Source: Congeria kusceri
Lineage: Eukaryota; Mollusca; Bivalvia; Myida; Dreissenidae
Length of the DNA stretch: 64,000 nucleotides
Direction: 5' to 3'
Assembly (NCBI GenBank): GCA_027627225.1
Contig: CM051034.1
Location: forward strand, 10,929,761-10,993,760
The notes under the pieces are model-generated. The model saw only the letters and a list, made by a program, of their open reading frames with translations, was not told the DNA's origin and ran no database searches. Each line of letters opens with the position of its first letter. Position 1 is the first letter of the stretch. The translations under genes were made by a program, and so were the position numbers. This document shows positions 36,452-47,788 of the stretch, one piece after another.

Positions 36452-37800
36452 CTCACAGAGTGCTCATGGTGAGCTGTTTTGATCGTCCGTGGTCCGTCGT
36501 CCGTCCGTGCGTGCGTGAGTGCGTCCGTCGTCTACTTTTCATTTAAACATCTTCTCCTAAACCACTTGGCAGATGTTCACCAAACTTCTCAGGAATGATT
36601 CTTGGGTGGACTTTTTTCAAAGTTGTTCAAATCTTTCCGGTCCGCTGCATATGTAGGTCACCAGAGCTAAACATAGATTTAAAAAGTGAAAACTTTAAAA
36701 GTCTTCTCCTATTAAACCGCATGGCTCAGAGCTTTCATATTTGGTATTGGCATCCTCTAGTGGTTCTCTACAAAGATTGTTCAAATTATGCCCCTGGGGT
36801 CAAAACGGGCCACTCCCCAGGGCTCACATGATTTATATAGAATATATAGCAAAATGACTTTAAAAATCTCCTGTAAAACTGTATGGCCAAGAGGTTTTGT
36901 ATTTGGTTGGTAATATTGTACATTGGTCCTCCACAAAGATTGTTCAAATTATGCCCCTTGGGTCAAAACTACTCCCCAGGGTCACATGGTTTATAACGCC
37001 CAGATATTTCGTATTTGGTATGTATAATCCTATAGTGGTCCTCTACAAAGATTGTTGAAATTATGCCCCTTGGGTCAAAACGGGCCACGCCCCGGGGGTC
37101 ACGTGGTTTATATGGAATGTATTGCAAAATGTATTCAAAAATCCTCTAAAACCGCAAGGACCATAGGTTTCATATATGGTATATAACATTATATAGTGGT
37201 CCTCTACAAAAATTGTTCAAATCATGCCCCTGGAGTCAAAACGGGCCACGCCCCAGGGTCACATGATTTATATAGACTTAAATAGCAAAATGACTTTAGA
37301 AATCTACTGACCTCAAATATCATACATGAATAGATGTCTGTTATGTGGACTGCAGTGCAAAAGAATTAAAATCCTATAGTGGTCATCTACCAAGATTGTT
37401 CAAATTATGCCCCTGGGGTCAAAACAGGGCCACGCCCTGGGGGTCACATGGTTTATATAGAATATATAGGAAAACGATTTCAAAAATATATAGGAAAACG
37501 ACTTCTCCTCTGAAACCGTAAGGATCAGAGGTTTTGTATTTGGTTGATAACATTGTATAGTGTTCCTCTACAAAGATTGTTCAAATTATGCCCCTGGGGT
37601 CAAACCTGGCCACGCCCCAGGGTCACATTGTATAGTGGTCCTCTACAAAGATTGTTCAAATTATGCCCCTGGAGCAAAACTGGCCACGCCCCAGGGTCAC
37701 ATGTTTTATATAGACTTAAATAGCAAAAGGACTTTAAAAATCTTCTCCTACTGATGGGATTGACCTCAAATATCATACATGAATAGATGTTTGTTAGGTG
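36449..37800 (+). repeat. Dispersed element with 'GCCCCTGGGGTC' tandem units (right arm)
   Basis: Starts TTTTAGCTCACAGAGTGCTC with a CGTCCGT-rich stretch (about 36485-36535), then about six units near 180 bp with CTCTACAAAGATTGTTCAAA, TTATGCCCCTGGGGTCAAAA and CAGGGTCACATGGTTTATAT. Unit number is higher than in the left arm, so the array changed after duplication. Confidence 0.8.
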
Positions 37801-37883
37801 GAATGCAGTGCACAAGAATTATATCTACCTAAATTATTAACAGAGTAAGTCCCCTTTTTCATTTTTTGTTGTCCCGCCATTTT

Positions 37884-38129
37884 CTAAAAAAAATACTGAA
37901 CCCAGGAATTCAATATCCTTGTGAAAAAGCGGCATGCGGGGGAGGGGGGGGGGGTATTATTTTGCATCAGTATGTTCATTAGTTTGTAAGGTCTATTCCT
38001 GCCACTGGATGTCATGTGAAGAGTTCCATAGTGTTGGACAGCTAGATGTTCATACAATTTCACATGTTGCTCGTGAGAAAAGATGCCATTAATTGAGGTT
38101 GCCACAGCAAGACATACGCCGACCATCAT
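37884..38129 (-). other. Mirrored exon-like open frame, right-arm copy
   Basis: Counterpart of 21960-22185 with the same FSHEQHVKLYEHLAVQHYG segment. Followed by a poly-G/C stretch (about 37940-37955). Function not recognised. Confidence 0.25.
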
Positions 38130-38491
38130 TCCCTAGAAATACAAGTTGTACAACATTATACAATGCAAGTCTTTCATTGATCATTTTCATAGTCAGTAAT
38201 TGTGGTGATACATATATATGAGGGTTTAACATTACTTTCCTTTCATGTCTGAACTAAGAAGCTTAACTTATTTAGGCTATTATACCCATCAAATCAAATC
38301 TTTGTGACAATGGCACTCTGGTTTTGGTTTTGAAATTTCATAAATATAACAACGCCAATATTTTATGATACCTTATCTTTTTATACTATTCTTTAATAAA
38401 ATTGTAATACGTACATGTTTTATGAGCAAAGCCACAACTGGAAAATGATTATTATGTTGTGATATACCTTCACTACCAATAATAATTGGTT

Positions 38492-38936
38492 TTTAGCTCA
38501 CCTGAGCTATTGTGGTCAGTCACCATCTGGCGTCCGTCTTCAACAATTTACTTCAACACCTTCTTCTCTGAAACCGGTTGGTGGATTTCAACAAAACCTG
38601 GCAGGAATGTTCCTGCGATGGTCCTTTTACCAAATGCCTTCAATTCAAACGAATTCCTTCTAATTTTGATCTGTTAAAAGCACACGGCTGCCAGAGGGAG
38701 GGGCAGTTTGCCCTTGTATGGTTATATAGGCAATTTTCACAATCTTTTAATCAGAAACCACTTGCTGCATTTAAAATAACAACATAGAATGTTCCAAATT
38801 CCTTCAAATAATTTTGATTTTGTCTTTTGTCGATATTTTACTTTAAACGCCTCTGAGCATACTATTACATTTCTACAAGCCACTATGATTCATGAAACTC
38901 AGGTGAGCGACCCAGGGCCTTTTGGCCCTTTTGCTT
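38492..38936 (+). mobile_element. AGCTCACCTGAG-type MITE, right-arm copy
   Basis: Starts TTTTAGCTCACCTGAGCTAT and ends ACTCAGGTGAGCGACCCAGG then GCCTTTTGGCCCTTTTGC. Non-coding. The open frame at 38578-38787 lies inside it and is not a gene. Confidence 0.78.
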
Positions 38937-39030
38937 GAAGAAGCTATGTGTACTTATAACTACGTTTTTAAAACATTTGTCACCTGGCTCAGAATTTCTG
39001 CAACTATTACTGTTTTTCATTGCATGTAAG

Positions 39031-39112
39031 CTGTGTGAAGCAGGCAAGCATCTGGCCCCAGGGTCATGCTGGGAATGTTGTGACAGCTACCTGTGCAACG
39101 ATCATTGCTCAG
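39031..39112 (+). CDS. Cys-rich exon of a secreted-type protein (partial gene)
   Basis: After ACTGTTTTTCATTGCATGTAAG (acceptor) the frame reads LCEAGKHLAPGSCWECCDSY then LCNDHCS, with six Cys including a CC pair and LCN near the end. This spacing recalls the end of Ly6/uPAR three-finger domains (CC...LCN), but the domain is incomplete. The donor is TCAG|GTAATC, phase 1. It joins in phase to the ShKT exon at 39669. Upstream exons are not visible: the giant inverted repeat begins about 65 bp upstream. Probably an extracellular protein; function unknown. Confidence 0.6.
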
Positions 39113-39484
39113 GTAATCAAGGATATGTTAGGTCTGACGACGATTTGGATTAATAAACTGTAAAATACAAACAAAAGTGAAGAAGAAGGATTGCCGTTTA
39201 AGTCTTAGTTCACATAGTTTACATATAAGTCATGCGAGTTGTTTAGATTATACCACAATGTAGATGACATGTAAATGGCAACCCACACGAAACCCATTGA
39301 TATAAGTGGTTGCTTATCAATACTATATAATTGTTATATCATTTCCATCAAAGTAACATCATTTAATGAAAACAATGCTTACACACATTTCCACCAAAGT
39401 AACATCACTGAAAACTGCCTACCACAATTTGGTATAAAGTAGTTCCCTTATGTAAAATTGTGTCCTCCGCATGTAACGATGCTG

Positions 39485-39670
39485 TACAATTTACTACATT
39501 ATAACCTCCTTATGCAATAAAGCTTCACAGTTTACTACACTGTAGCCTCGTTATATAATGCTGCTTTATAATTTACTACATTATAGCCTTCTCATGCTAT
39601 GCAGCTTTGCAATTTACTACATTGTAGCCTCCTCATATAATGGTGTTTTTCAATTTACTACACCTTAGCC
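39485..39670 (+). repeat. 41-bp tandem repeat at the end of an intron, about 5 copies
   Basis: TTACTAC recurs at about 39491, 39532, 39573, 39614 and 39655, each followed by a variant of ATTATAGCCTCCTTATGCAA. The last copy provides the real acceptor TTACTACACCTTAG|CC of the ShKT exon, so each unit repeats a branch-site and acceptor-like sequence. Confidence 0.85.
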
Positions 39671-39793
39671 TCTTCAACTGCGACATGCGCAGACAAACCT
39701 GCCTGTCAGACCATGCTGGCCACCGGATATGACATCTGTAGCGACACCAAGATGGCGGTCGACATTTGCAGCAAGACGTGCAAGATTTGCTAA
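39669..39793 (+). CDS. C-terminal exon with a ShKT domain
   Basis: Begins after CACCTTAG, phase 1 (G|CC), and encodes ASSTATCADKPACQTMLATG then YDICSDTKMAVDICSKTCKI and a final C before TAA (39791-39793). The pattern C-x-D...C...C...C...C..C matches a ShKT domain, a six-Cys fold found in many animal extracellular proteins (metalloproteases, tyrosinases, secreted mollusc proteins) as well as cnidarian peptides. Here it ends a larger protein, so a toxin role should not be assumed. AATAAA follows at 39830. Together with 39031-39112 it is the 3' end of one gene. Confidence 0.8.
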
Positions 39794-39850
39794 ATGCTCG
39801 GGCAGTCTCGATAACCGAAATTTACCTCAAATAAAAATGTTTGCTTATGT

Positions 39851-41242
39851 TGTTTTTATCTATTGCTTGACCTAAATACCAGGTGAATCGTGTGACAAAA
39901 CCGGACAAGTTACATGGTGTACATGTGTTTGAACTAGGTTAAATCTGGGCACAATCAGGAAGCGAAAGTCAACGTCTAATCAAAACATTCACTTCCGTAC
40001 AAAGTTTGTATTGTTTGAAAGTGTGATCTAACAAGAACCTTAAAAATTGTAAGCTTGCAAACTGCACTTCGTTGTGTCTTGCATTTCAACAAACACTTCG
40101 TTTAAAACGAGTAATGATTGAGGTACGATTTATTAATAGCCAACGTTTGGCATTCTTATAAGTACTAGTAATCTCCTACAAAGTCTTAAAGATCTTTTAA
40201 ATGAATGCATCAAATACATTCTTTTACACATAGTAAGTCTAGGAATCATTTATATAACGCCTTCGTTCTGTTGGACACGGTGTTTGTAGTGATGGTGTTG
40301 TATATGTTAAATGCCTGGTTGTAGCGCCAAATACGGACTGCATCTGCATCAATACTTCTTAAAAAACTGATCGCTGATAAACCTTTATGCTCTTTTCTCG
40401 GAAATTCTTTACTACGTAAGAAACCAGATTCCAGTAGCTTTAATACAGACTTGAACAGGTCAGCATCATATACTAATTACGTTAGGTAATTACAATACAA
40501 TCCTATAAACTGGTACAGCATGGCGAATGTTTTAACTGCAATCGGACTAAAGTGTACAATCGTCCAACAGGAAGATCTGATGACGGCCCATTGAATTACT
40601 TCTTCTCGCAAACCTGGAAAAAAAAACTATTACATTTTATATCTCAGCCAATAAGATGGCTCATTTCGAGAAGCATTGTGTCGTTTGTTTTGTGTTGTAA
40701 TTTACAACTAGATTTATTATTGTCTGTGTATGGCGATTGAATATCGCATTTACTAGTTATTTTACCACAAATTGTGCTTTTTTTTGTACGCATATCCCAC
40801 AAATTGATCCAAAATTGTGTTTACTTGGTAACAATTTGAATGTTTAATAACTACACTTTGGGATCACAGCTAATTTAACTTTCACTTTCAAAACCATAAT
40901 AGCAAGCTTTGAATAGCCGATTTAAAGGTTGTCAGAACGTGACCACATACTGGTCGTCCTCAGATTCTAATGCGTAGCGAATTTTAGGATTTGATTTTAT
41001 TCAGATTGTTTCAACTGGATCATTGCAATAAGAGGAACAAACATGTGCGTCCCCAATATGCTGATAAGCTGCTTCTTCCAAAATAATCACTATGACAAAT
41101 ATTAGTTCATTTATTTATTTACAAGAATGTTATGAATTAAAAGAATGCCATTGTAAATGACCAGAAAGAATATTTTGTTGTGTTTTTTGTGATTCACCGC
41201 AAGACACTACTTTGTACAGATTAATTTATTACAATGTTGATA
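39851..41242. other. Intergenic, nothing recognised
   Basis: AT-rich sequence between the ShKT gene and the RLR inverted duplication. No exon with recognisable content, including no helicase motif I (GxGKT) segment. Confidence 0.5.
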
Positions 41243-42350
41243 AAACACATACAGCTGTGCATTAATAAACACGAACAGTAGAGTTTTCCTTCCTTTACAC
41301 ATTTTTGCGTGCACACGCAATGTCACAATTTACGATGCAATATTGGAAGCAAAATACACATGATGTTTTATATTTATATATATTACACGCACTGTCAAAA
41401 TATACAATGCAAAATTGGAAGCAAAATGCAAATGATATGTTATTATCATATCCAATATTTAATTATTTGACACTATTCAAATGGACTCACACACTATCAC
41501 ATTAATTATCACAGTTTTCATCGAAACATTGAAATTATTATACTATACAATAGCTGACACAAAAATTACAGTCTACATATATCTATGAAAAAGAATGAAT
41601 TATATCAAAAAGCAGAATTGTAACTAGTGCTTAATTGCAGCAAATTGGACACCATTAAATAATGTATTGACAGGTGAAAATTTTGATTAGAGTAATCAAT
41701 ACTAGGCTTTGTAAATTCAATTATCGTACCAAACATAGCTAGTGCATCTTAAAGTGTTTATGTGTGATTTTTGACATCAATTATTTTCAAAATAAGCACA
41801 CGAAAGTGGTAAATTAAATTGAAATCAGCTGGAAAACATGAACTATACATAGGAAACACTAAAAGTGTCCAATGAATGAACAAAAGCATTTGTCGAATTA
41901 TTCTTTGTTTATTAGTATTGTGTAACCTACAACAACTGTCGAGTAAGCGTTTATAAATGTATTGGAGTTTTCGTCTGTATCGTCGAAAACTATTTTGTGA
42001 TTAATAAACTAGACAATAATGCCCTTTACAAAAATGGTTCTTCACAACTTTTCTTCTGTTTAAAGTCGAAGTTTATGGTAATATTTCTGGTTGTTTTAAT
42101 TTATTCCCAAAATGTGACAGTGTGGTAAGATAGTACATACAAACGCACAAAACAGGAATCTATTGTTACTGAATTCAATTAAACATATTCCATTGTTATG
42201 AAAGTCAACCAACCTTTCTTTCTTAGTTATGTATTTTTCATTATTATGTTAATCATCAAATTTCCAGTCGTGACAGTCCATTAAAATATATCCTTAACAG
42301 TCACAAACTGATTATTGTACTTAAAATTGAACATTTCGCTATTGTACAAT

Positions 42351-42979
42351 TTACTGGTTAGATGCTCTCGCCTCAGTCTCATTCCCAAAGAATTTAGAGA
42401 TGTCTTCAAATCTGAACTCAGGTATTTCATATGGAACGTCTAACCACTTTCTTTGTTCAGAAATGACACCAGTTTGCATGTTTCTTAACTTGAACGATTG
42501 CAGTTTGAGAATGTGAAGATCTATGCCATCGCGAGAAGCTACTATACCCCAGTCTAAAGGACACGTTTTACAAAACATTTTGAACTTTTTTTCGATACCA
42601 GCGTATTTTGTCGGACTTTTGTGAGGCCTTGTTGTGACCTTTGATGGAAAATCTTTTGCAATTACAAAATACTGACTGCCAAGCTTTCGCACATCTGACA
42701 CCAGACATGCAATCGTGCTGCAGCGCCGGCACATTATTTCAAGGTCATCTTCCGACCTTCGAGTTTTCTTAGCCTTTTCTAGCTCCATCTTGTACCGGTG
42801 GTTTTGCATTTCTTCGGTTTCAAACATCTTCAACTTATGTTCAACATCTCGTTGATCAATTTTCTTTAGCTCTCCAATGGCTTTATACATCATGTCAGCT
42901 TTATAAGCTTTCATCATTTCCTGTTCTAACTGTTTCTCATCTATTACCACACGTGTTGCTCCTTTGTTTCTGCTTCGAC
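42351..42979 (-). CDS. RIG-I-like receptor last exon: motif VI and C-terminal RNA-binding domain (inverted copy)
   Basis: After TTGTTTACAG (acceptor) the frame reads (G)RSRNKGATRVVIDEKQLEQ, completing helicase motif VI QMKGRSR. Then comes a charged helix-rich linker (MMKAYKADMMYKAIGELKKI, EHKLKMFETEEMQ). The C-terminal domain has two Cys pairs, CRRC and CKTC, the zinc site of RLR regulatory domains, with DWGI and LKLQSFKLRN after it. It ends YEIPEFRFEDISKFFGNETE...Q* at 42351. In known RLRs this domain binds dsRNA ends or 5'-triphosphates in the cytosol. C-x2-C in the second pair is as in LGP2 rather than RIG-I. Intact frame, but only one exon precedes it, so the copy is partial. Confidence 0.88.
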
Positions 42980-43243
42980 CTGTAAACAAAAAACAAAAAC
43001 AGCAATAAAACAAAACATCATACAAAAAAACACCCCAAAACAACAGGATTTTACGACATACAACGCTACATTCAATATATTCATTTTACAAGCTTAATTT
43101 TCATTACAATAAAATGAAACAAATTAAACAACCACAAACTAAATATCTATAGCTGAATTTAAGACATTAAATAATCATATGTATTTAGTTATTTTTATTC
43201 AAATGCATATTCGCCCAGTTCTCATACTAGAATGGACCACAAC

Positions 43244-43411
43244 CTTTCATTTGAATCTTGGCGATTTCATTCCCGGAGTAATTGTAGTTGATGACGATGT
43301 TGCAGTCTGGGACATCAATGCCCTCTGTACCCACTGATGTACAGACCATCACTTTGTAGTAAACATCTCTAAATTTCTGAAGGATTTCAGTCTGGACACT
43401 TTCCGTCATAC
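43244..43411 (-). CDS. RIG-I-like receptor exon with helicase motif V (inverted copy)
   Basis: 168 nt, acceptor TGTTTAG, donor GAAAG|GTTGTG. Encodes GMTESVQTEILQKFRD then VMVCTSVGTEGIDVPDCNIV and NYNYSGNEIAKIQMK: helicase domain 2 with motif V (TSVGTEGIDVP) and the start of motif VI, which is completed across the splice by the exon at 42979. Its protein is identical to the plus copy at 62068-62235. No further RLR exons are found upstream on this strand (43412 onward holds a repeat, then plus-strand exons), so this is a truncated gene end. Confidence 0.9.
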
Positions 43412-43679
43412 CTAAACACGTGTAAAATATATGGCAATGCTTATGTATATATCATTACTTGCTTCAAAACTTTGAATCAACAAAAATAAAAGTGTATAAA
43501 TAAACTAGAAATGTGTCCACACATGGATGCCCCCACCTATGCAGCCTGCTCTACATGGCCCCGCTTTGTCTATTTGCAGAAGGAGAATTGTCCTTTTCTA
43601 TTGTACTTTCTGCTAATGTGTTCACTTATTCTGTGAAGTAAGTTGAGGTATCACAAATTTCAAATCAATAGTTTTAGTC

Positions 43680-44035
43680 CCGACAAAAAATCTTTATAAA
43701 TCTTAACATTTATACATATACATGTACTTCGCCTTTGACCTTTAAGTGTGACCTTGACCTTGAACCAAGGCATCTTGTTCTTGCACGCGACACACCGCCT
43801 TATAATGCTTATCACTTGTGCCAAGTTATTTGAAATACCTTCCATGGTGGACAAAATTATGATCTTGACAGTGTATATTGCTTACATTCTTATATTTGAC
43901 CTTTGACCTTCAAATATGACCTTGACCTTGGACCTTATGGACCACGTTCTTGCGCGCGACACACCGTCTCAACATGCTTAGCACTTCTGCCAAGTTATTT
44001 AAAATTCCTTCCCCGCTGGACAAAATTATGCGAAG
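43680..44035 (-). repeat. About 165-bp intronic tandem units, left arm (about 2 copies)
   Basis: Units with the reverse complements of CAAGGTCAAGGTCACA, TTTCAAATAACTTGGCA and GACGGTGTGTCGCGCGCAAG. The plus-strand counterpart (60930-61800) has about five, so the array has changed length since duplication. Confidence 0.85.
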
Positions 44036-44671
44036 TAGGACTGTTTTATAATAATAGTAGTTTTGTGACATTGCCATGGTTATATCATTAGAATTTGTCA
44101 TTCTTTAAATTATGGATCATTGATAATGTTATTATTTTATTTCGTTAGATTTTGCTACGTGACCTGGGGTCGTATTCCAGAAACACCTTACGTGACATAA
44201 TATCCTGCGGCTTAAAATCTTCGTTTTATTCCATGTTTACATGAAATTCTGCTAAATATCAACTAATTATCAACTTATTATGAACGTATATTTACTCAGC
44301 TGTAATTGGATTCATTAATTTGTGTGCAGTTTAAAAATAAAAACTTTACAAAAATTTAACTTAAGTGAAAATATGTCAAAATCAACTTAAGATGTTTCTT
44401 GTATATGGCCCCTGTTCTGTTCGAATCATAAATTAATAATCAGTCATATATTATTGGTATATCTCTGGTAAAAGTTCGATTAGTGATTTCATCCACGTCT
44501 ACCTCTGCAACGAAACCTCTCAAAAATTGTAAAATTAATTATAAATTTGATACCTCTAATCCAAAATATTTACTAATATTCAATGCAATAAAAACAATGA
44601 ATGCAGCGTGCATTAACAGTCAGTAATAAGAAATATATGATCACCAATACAGTATTCCATTACGGTAACAG

Positions 44672-44760
44672 ATAACCGCAAAGTTGCGTTTATGGCAAAG
44701 ACGACCGTTCTAATAAAACAACAATCAAACAGGTTCAAGAAGTTTCTTCCTCATTACAAT
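44672..44760 (+). CDS. RLR exon, helicase domain 1, motif Ia region
   Basis: Follows GGTAACAG and ends before GTAAGT. Encodes NRKVAFMAKTTVLIKQQSNR then FKKFLPHYN, matching the segment after motif I in RLR helicases (KV.F.A....V.QQ...F..). Phase 2 at entry and 0 at exit, which fits the DECH exon. No earlier exon is visible in the 600 bp before it. Confidence 0.75.
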
Positions 44761-45446
44761 GTAAGTGCTCTTTCTGTATGTTTACAAACAAAAACCTAAT
44801 TGATATGTAACTTGTTCTGTACTAAAATATAACATAACATATAATATAATATGTTCCGCTCTGATGTATTATCTTGGAGTTATGGCCCATCGATTCTTGC
44901 TAAAATCCAAGGAAAACTCCATTTACTGGCATCTACTGGCAGGAATTAACAACATATTAAATTAGTTCACATATTTCTTTGACCTGAAACCGTAATTTGT
45001 CTACATACTTAAATGCACCTGTATAGGACTAATTTTACTTGTGACTCAATTGTGAGTTAAGAAAAGAACAATCCTCACACAATTAGAGACACAGTTTTCG
45101 TATTGTGGAACCAATCTCCAAACAAATTATCCACCAAAAATTCCCAAAAGTTAAGGTCAGATTCTGCATCAGATGACAATTGTAGATATTTTTATTGATA
45201 TAACTAAGCTATTTTACTATATTAAAAGTACATATAAATAATGTGAAAATCTTTTTTTTTATTTGTTTCATCTGAATGTAAGCATATTATTTTGACAGCT
45301 GATTTGGTCTTTATGTTCTAAAGATTTAAATTTGCGATAATTATGTGGTTAATCGCGAAGCATGCGCCAATTTCATTGATAGCATTGTTAAAAACTAGTA
45401 TGCAGCATCAATTGTGAATTATATATTACAAAAAATGTTGTTATAG

Positions 45447-45680
45447 ACTAAATTGATTATTGGAGACACTGATGATTCAGGAATGGTTGATGCATTCATC
45501 TCTACGAACGACATCATGTGTTTCAAACCACAAATACTGGTGAACAATCTTGGTAGTCTTTCCAAATTCTCTCTCCTTGTATTCGACGAATGCCACCATA
45601 CGAAAGGAAACGATCCTTACGCAAAACTTGCTAGAAAATATTTAATAGAAAAAGACTAAGGACAAAAGGAACTCCCACAG
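45447..45680 (+). CDS. RLR exon with DECH box (motif II), contains a stop
   Basis: Follows TTGTTATAG. Encodes TKLIIGDTDDSGMVDAFIST then CFKPQILVNNLGSLSKFSLL and VFDECHHTKGNDPYAKLA. PQILVNNL and DECH are hallmark RLR helicase motifs. After EKD comes TAA (45657-45659), then GQKELPQ and the donor CAG|GTTTGT, exactly where LPQ precedes motif III in family members. A single C-to-T change (CAA to TAA) would explain the stop. Confidence 0.85.
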
Positions 45681-45974
45681 GTTTGTCAGTATTTGATATG
45701 ACAATTTTATTTAAATGTTAGACACGTTACAACTTAAACCATTATTGTATTAGTTGTGTTTATTATTTTCAAAGTTTGAATAATATTTATGAAAATATTT
45801 TGAGTAAGTGAGGTTTGAATCAACACAAACAAGTTTATCTATTTTATAACTTTCATCGCAACGTTTCGGCTGACGCCTTTTTTCAAGATAATGTACTTTC
45901 CTTTTTGGAACTATCGTATATAATTTTCTACACGGTTCAATGCCTTCTTATTTCAATGAAGTAATTACCTTGTA

Positions 45975-46469
45975 AAATAACAATGCATACACTCTTAGAT
46001 CCACCACCCACAACGATTTATCATCTGTTCCATTTAAAACAAACTATGGAAAACGAACTTTCGCTTATTGTGCAAGAAATGTATGGAACTTAATTCCGAT
46101 TAATATTAGACATGCATCTACAATTAATACTTTCAAACGGAACTTAAAACAATACTTAATAACAAATCAATAATGTTTTATGTATTCATACTGCTTGTAC
46201 TTTTTTTTACCGTTTACATTTGCATTGTGATTGTCTGTTGTTTTCAAAGAATGTAACAACTATGTAGTATATTATTATTATTATTATTATTATTAATATT
46301 ATTATTATTATTATTAGTAGTAGTATGGTTGTTGTTGTTGTTTACTGGCTAATATGTTTTAAGTATGCATGATCTTGGATAAGCTAATGTTTATATAATG
46401 TATGTTTAGTGAAGACCACATTGTAAAAAAGAAATGTTGTTTCCTAATGTGATATCTTCATAAAATAAA

Positions 46470-46505
<36 letters not shown>
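45975..46505 (+). mobile_element. LINE 3' end inserted in RLR intron
   Basis: An open tail reads VPFKTNYGKRTFAYCARNVW then NLIPINIRHASTINTFKRNL and ends at TAA 46171-46173. This is the typical C-terminal end (G.RTF...A...WN.LP..IR......FK..LK.YL) of non-LTR retrotransposon ORF2. It is followed by a 3' UTR with ATT and GTT microsatellites and the terminal AATAAAGTTATTATTATT. A different LINE family from that at 1-1018. Confidence 0.8.
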
Positions 46506-46737
46506 AACAGTAGCGGACGTTACGTTAATTGAAAAATGACATAACGTAAAATGGGGGGAATACATACAATAATTGTTAGTGTGCTAATTATGATAAACGG
46601 TATTATACATTTGAATGTGATGCTTTCGGATTATGGGAAAAACGTAGTAAATTTGTTTTGATATCCTTAATCGATTTATCTGCAGATAATCATACAAAAA
46701 CTCTTTGGCAGAGTTCCTTTTCAAAATGCATTCGCAG

Positions 46738-46903
46738 ATCGTTGGGCTAACGGCCACCATAGGAGTTGGTAGGTCCAGGACGGTGGAAGAAGCTGTCGAC
46801 CACATTCTGAGAGTGTGTGCATCGCTGGATGTGAGGCCGCCGCTGTCAACCGTGGAGAGATGCAGAATGAGTTTTATGAAAGGGGTGAACACGCCGGAAG
46901 AAG
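46738..46903 (+). CDS. RLR exon with motif III (LTAT)
   Basis: Follows CATTCGCAG and ends GAAG|GTATGT. Encodes IVGLTATIGVGRSRTVEEAV then DHILRVCASLDVRPPLSTVE and RCRMSFMKGVNTPEE. The GLTAT.GVG and CASLD segments are diagnostic of the RLR helicase core. Intact frame, phase 1 exit, fits the next exon. Confidence 0.88.
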
Positions 46904-47222
46904 GTATGTTGAATTAGTTTAAAATATATAGACCGCCAAATAAACAAATATGTAGTGCTAGTAAATATCAAACAAAATAAAGAAAACATCCGTTGTCATC
47001 TATTATATGTATTTACGCACTTTTTGTCTGTGAGTTTTTATATTCAATTGTGTGTGAATATAATAACATCAAGAGAATCATAAATTATACAATGTAAATT
47101 TCGTGAGTATTAAATGTTTAAGTATATGCATGTCATTTTCTATTTTCTATACTTAAGATGTTTATTGGTGTGTCTGTTATTGGGTATGGTCCATTTTTTG
47201 TATTAGTTCTGTATTTTTTCAG

Positions 47223-47320
47223 AAACAATCAGGATGGTTGTAAAGGATCTTAACCCGTGCAATGATATTCTTTTGGCCGCAATGGAAGATGCAGAAACAC
47301 TTCTCAAAAGCAAGAAACGT
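47223..47320 (+). CDS. RLR exon, helicase insertion domain (end uncertain)
   Basis: Follows TATTTTTTCAG, phase 1 entry (G|AA). Encodes ETIRMVVKDLNPCNDILLAA then MEDAETLLKSKK. The donor is unclear (AAAC|GTTATT is possible); read on, the frame stops at 47345. The next expected exon is ambiguous: 47437-47500 has acceptor TTTGTAG, donor ATGA|GTAAGT and an open phase, but does not fit neighbours cleanly. Confidence 0.65.
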
Positions 47321-47788
47321 TATTCCAAACGCTTATTCGTATCATGAAAACTACATTAAGACAATTAGTAATTATTTTATTACACAATCAACAGGACTTC
47401 CATAATAATATTGGCAAATATTGATTTGTAGTCGCTGTTGTTGCCAAATGAATCGACGGGATTTGATTGACCTTGAAATGCTTACTAAGAACATGAGTAA
47501 GTCCTTGCTTGTCGGAGAAAGAAAAGTTTATCGCAGATTGCACTTAGTATATATTACTATAAGACCAGTGAGATCCGTCAATCCCAGCAATAATTTCAAC
47601 AATATTTTGTTGCTGTATTTTGCTTTTCCTTAAATAATGATAAACAATATTAATACACACGACTTGGGTCAAGAAATATTGTACTGTAACTTGTATTTCA
47701 ACATATTAACGTCATTTTTCTATTTTCTTCTTTATAAAGAAACACTAACACATCAAAAATAAAACATGTAGGAAATTCTTTATCATAG

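Larger units (their letters stand above)
32316..38965. repeat. Right arm of the giant inverted repeat
   Basis: Mirror of 19476-29981, shorter because the blocks at left 20219-21803 and 25682-28496 are absent. Its junctions are at about 38310 (AAATC then TTTGTGACAATG) and about 33842. It ends at about 38965 where TACTTATAACTACG still matches the left arm, and the ShKT gene's sequence begins shortly after. Confidence 0.9.
41243..44035. repeat. Left arm of the RLR inverted duplication
   Basis: Reverse complement of about 61465-63943. The outer end is at CATACAGCTGTGCATTAATA (41250 region), mirrored at TATTAATGCACAGCTGTATG (63930 region). The arm includes RLR 3' flanking DNA, the last two exons, the intron between them, and two units of the about 165-bp intronic tandem repeat. 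Left exons are frame-intact; right exons carry a 4-bp deletion. Confidence 0.92.

Noticed and set aside
36595..37754. Frames in the GCCCCTGGGGTC repeat as proteins
   Set aside because: Wholly within a degenerate tandem dispersed repeat and interrupted in most units.
46584..46892. 102-codon minus-strand frame
   Set aside because: It is the antisense shadow of the RLR motif III exon.
47437..47500. RLR exon with GTAAGT donor
   Set aside because: Good splice signals, but its phases do not connect with the exons on either side and similarity is not convincing.
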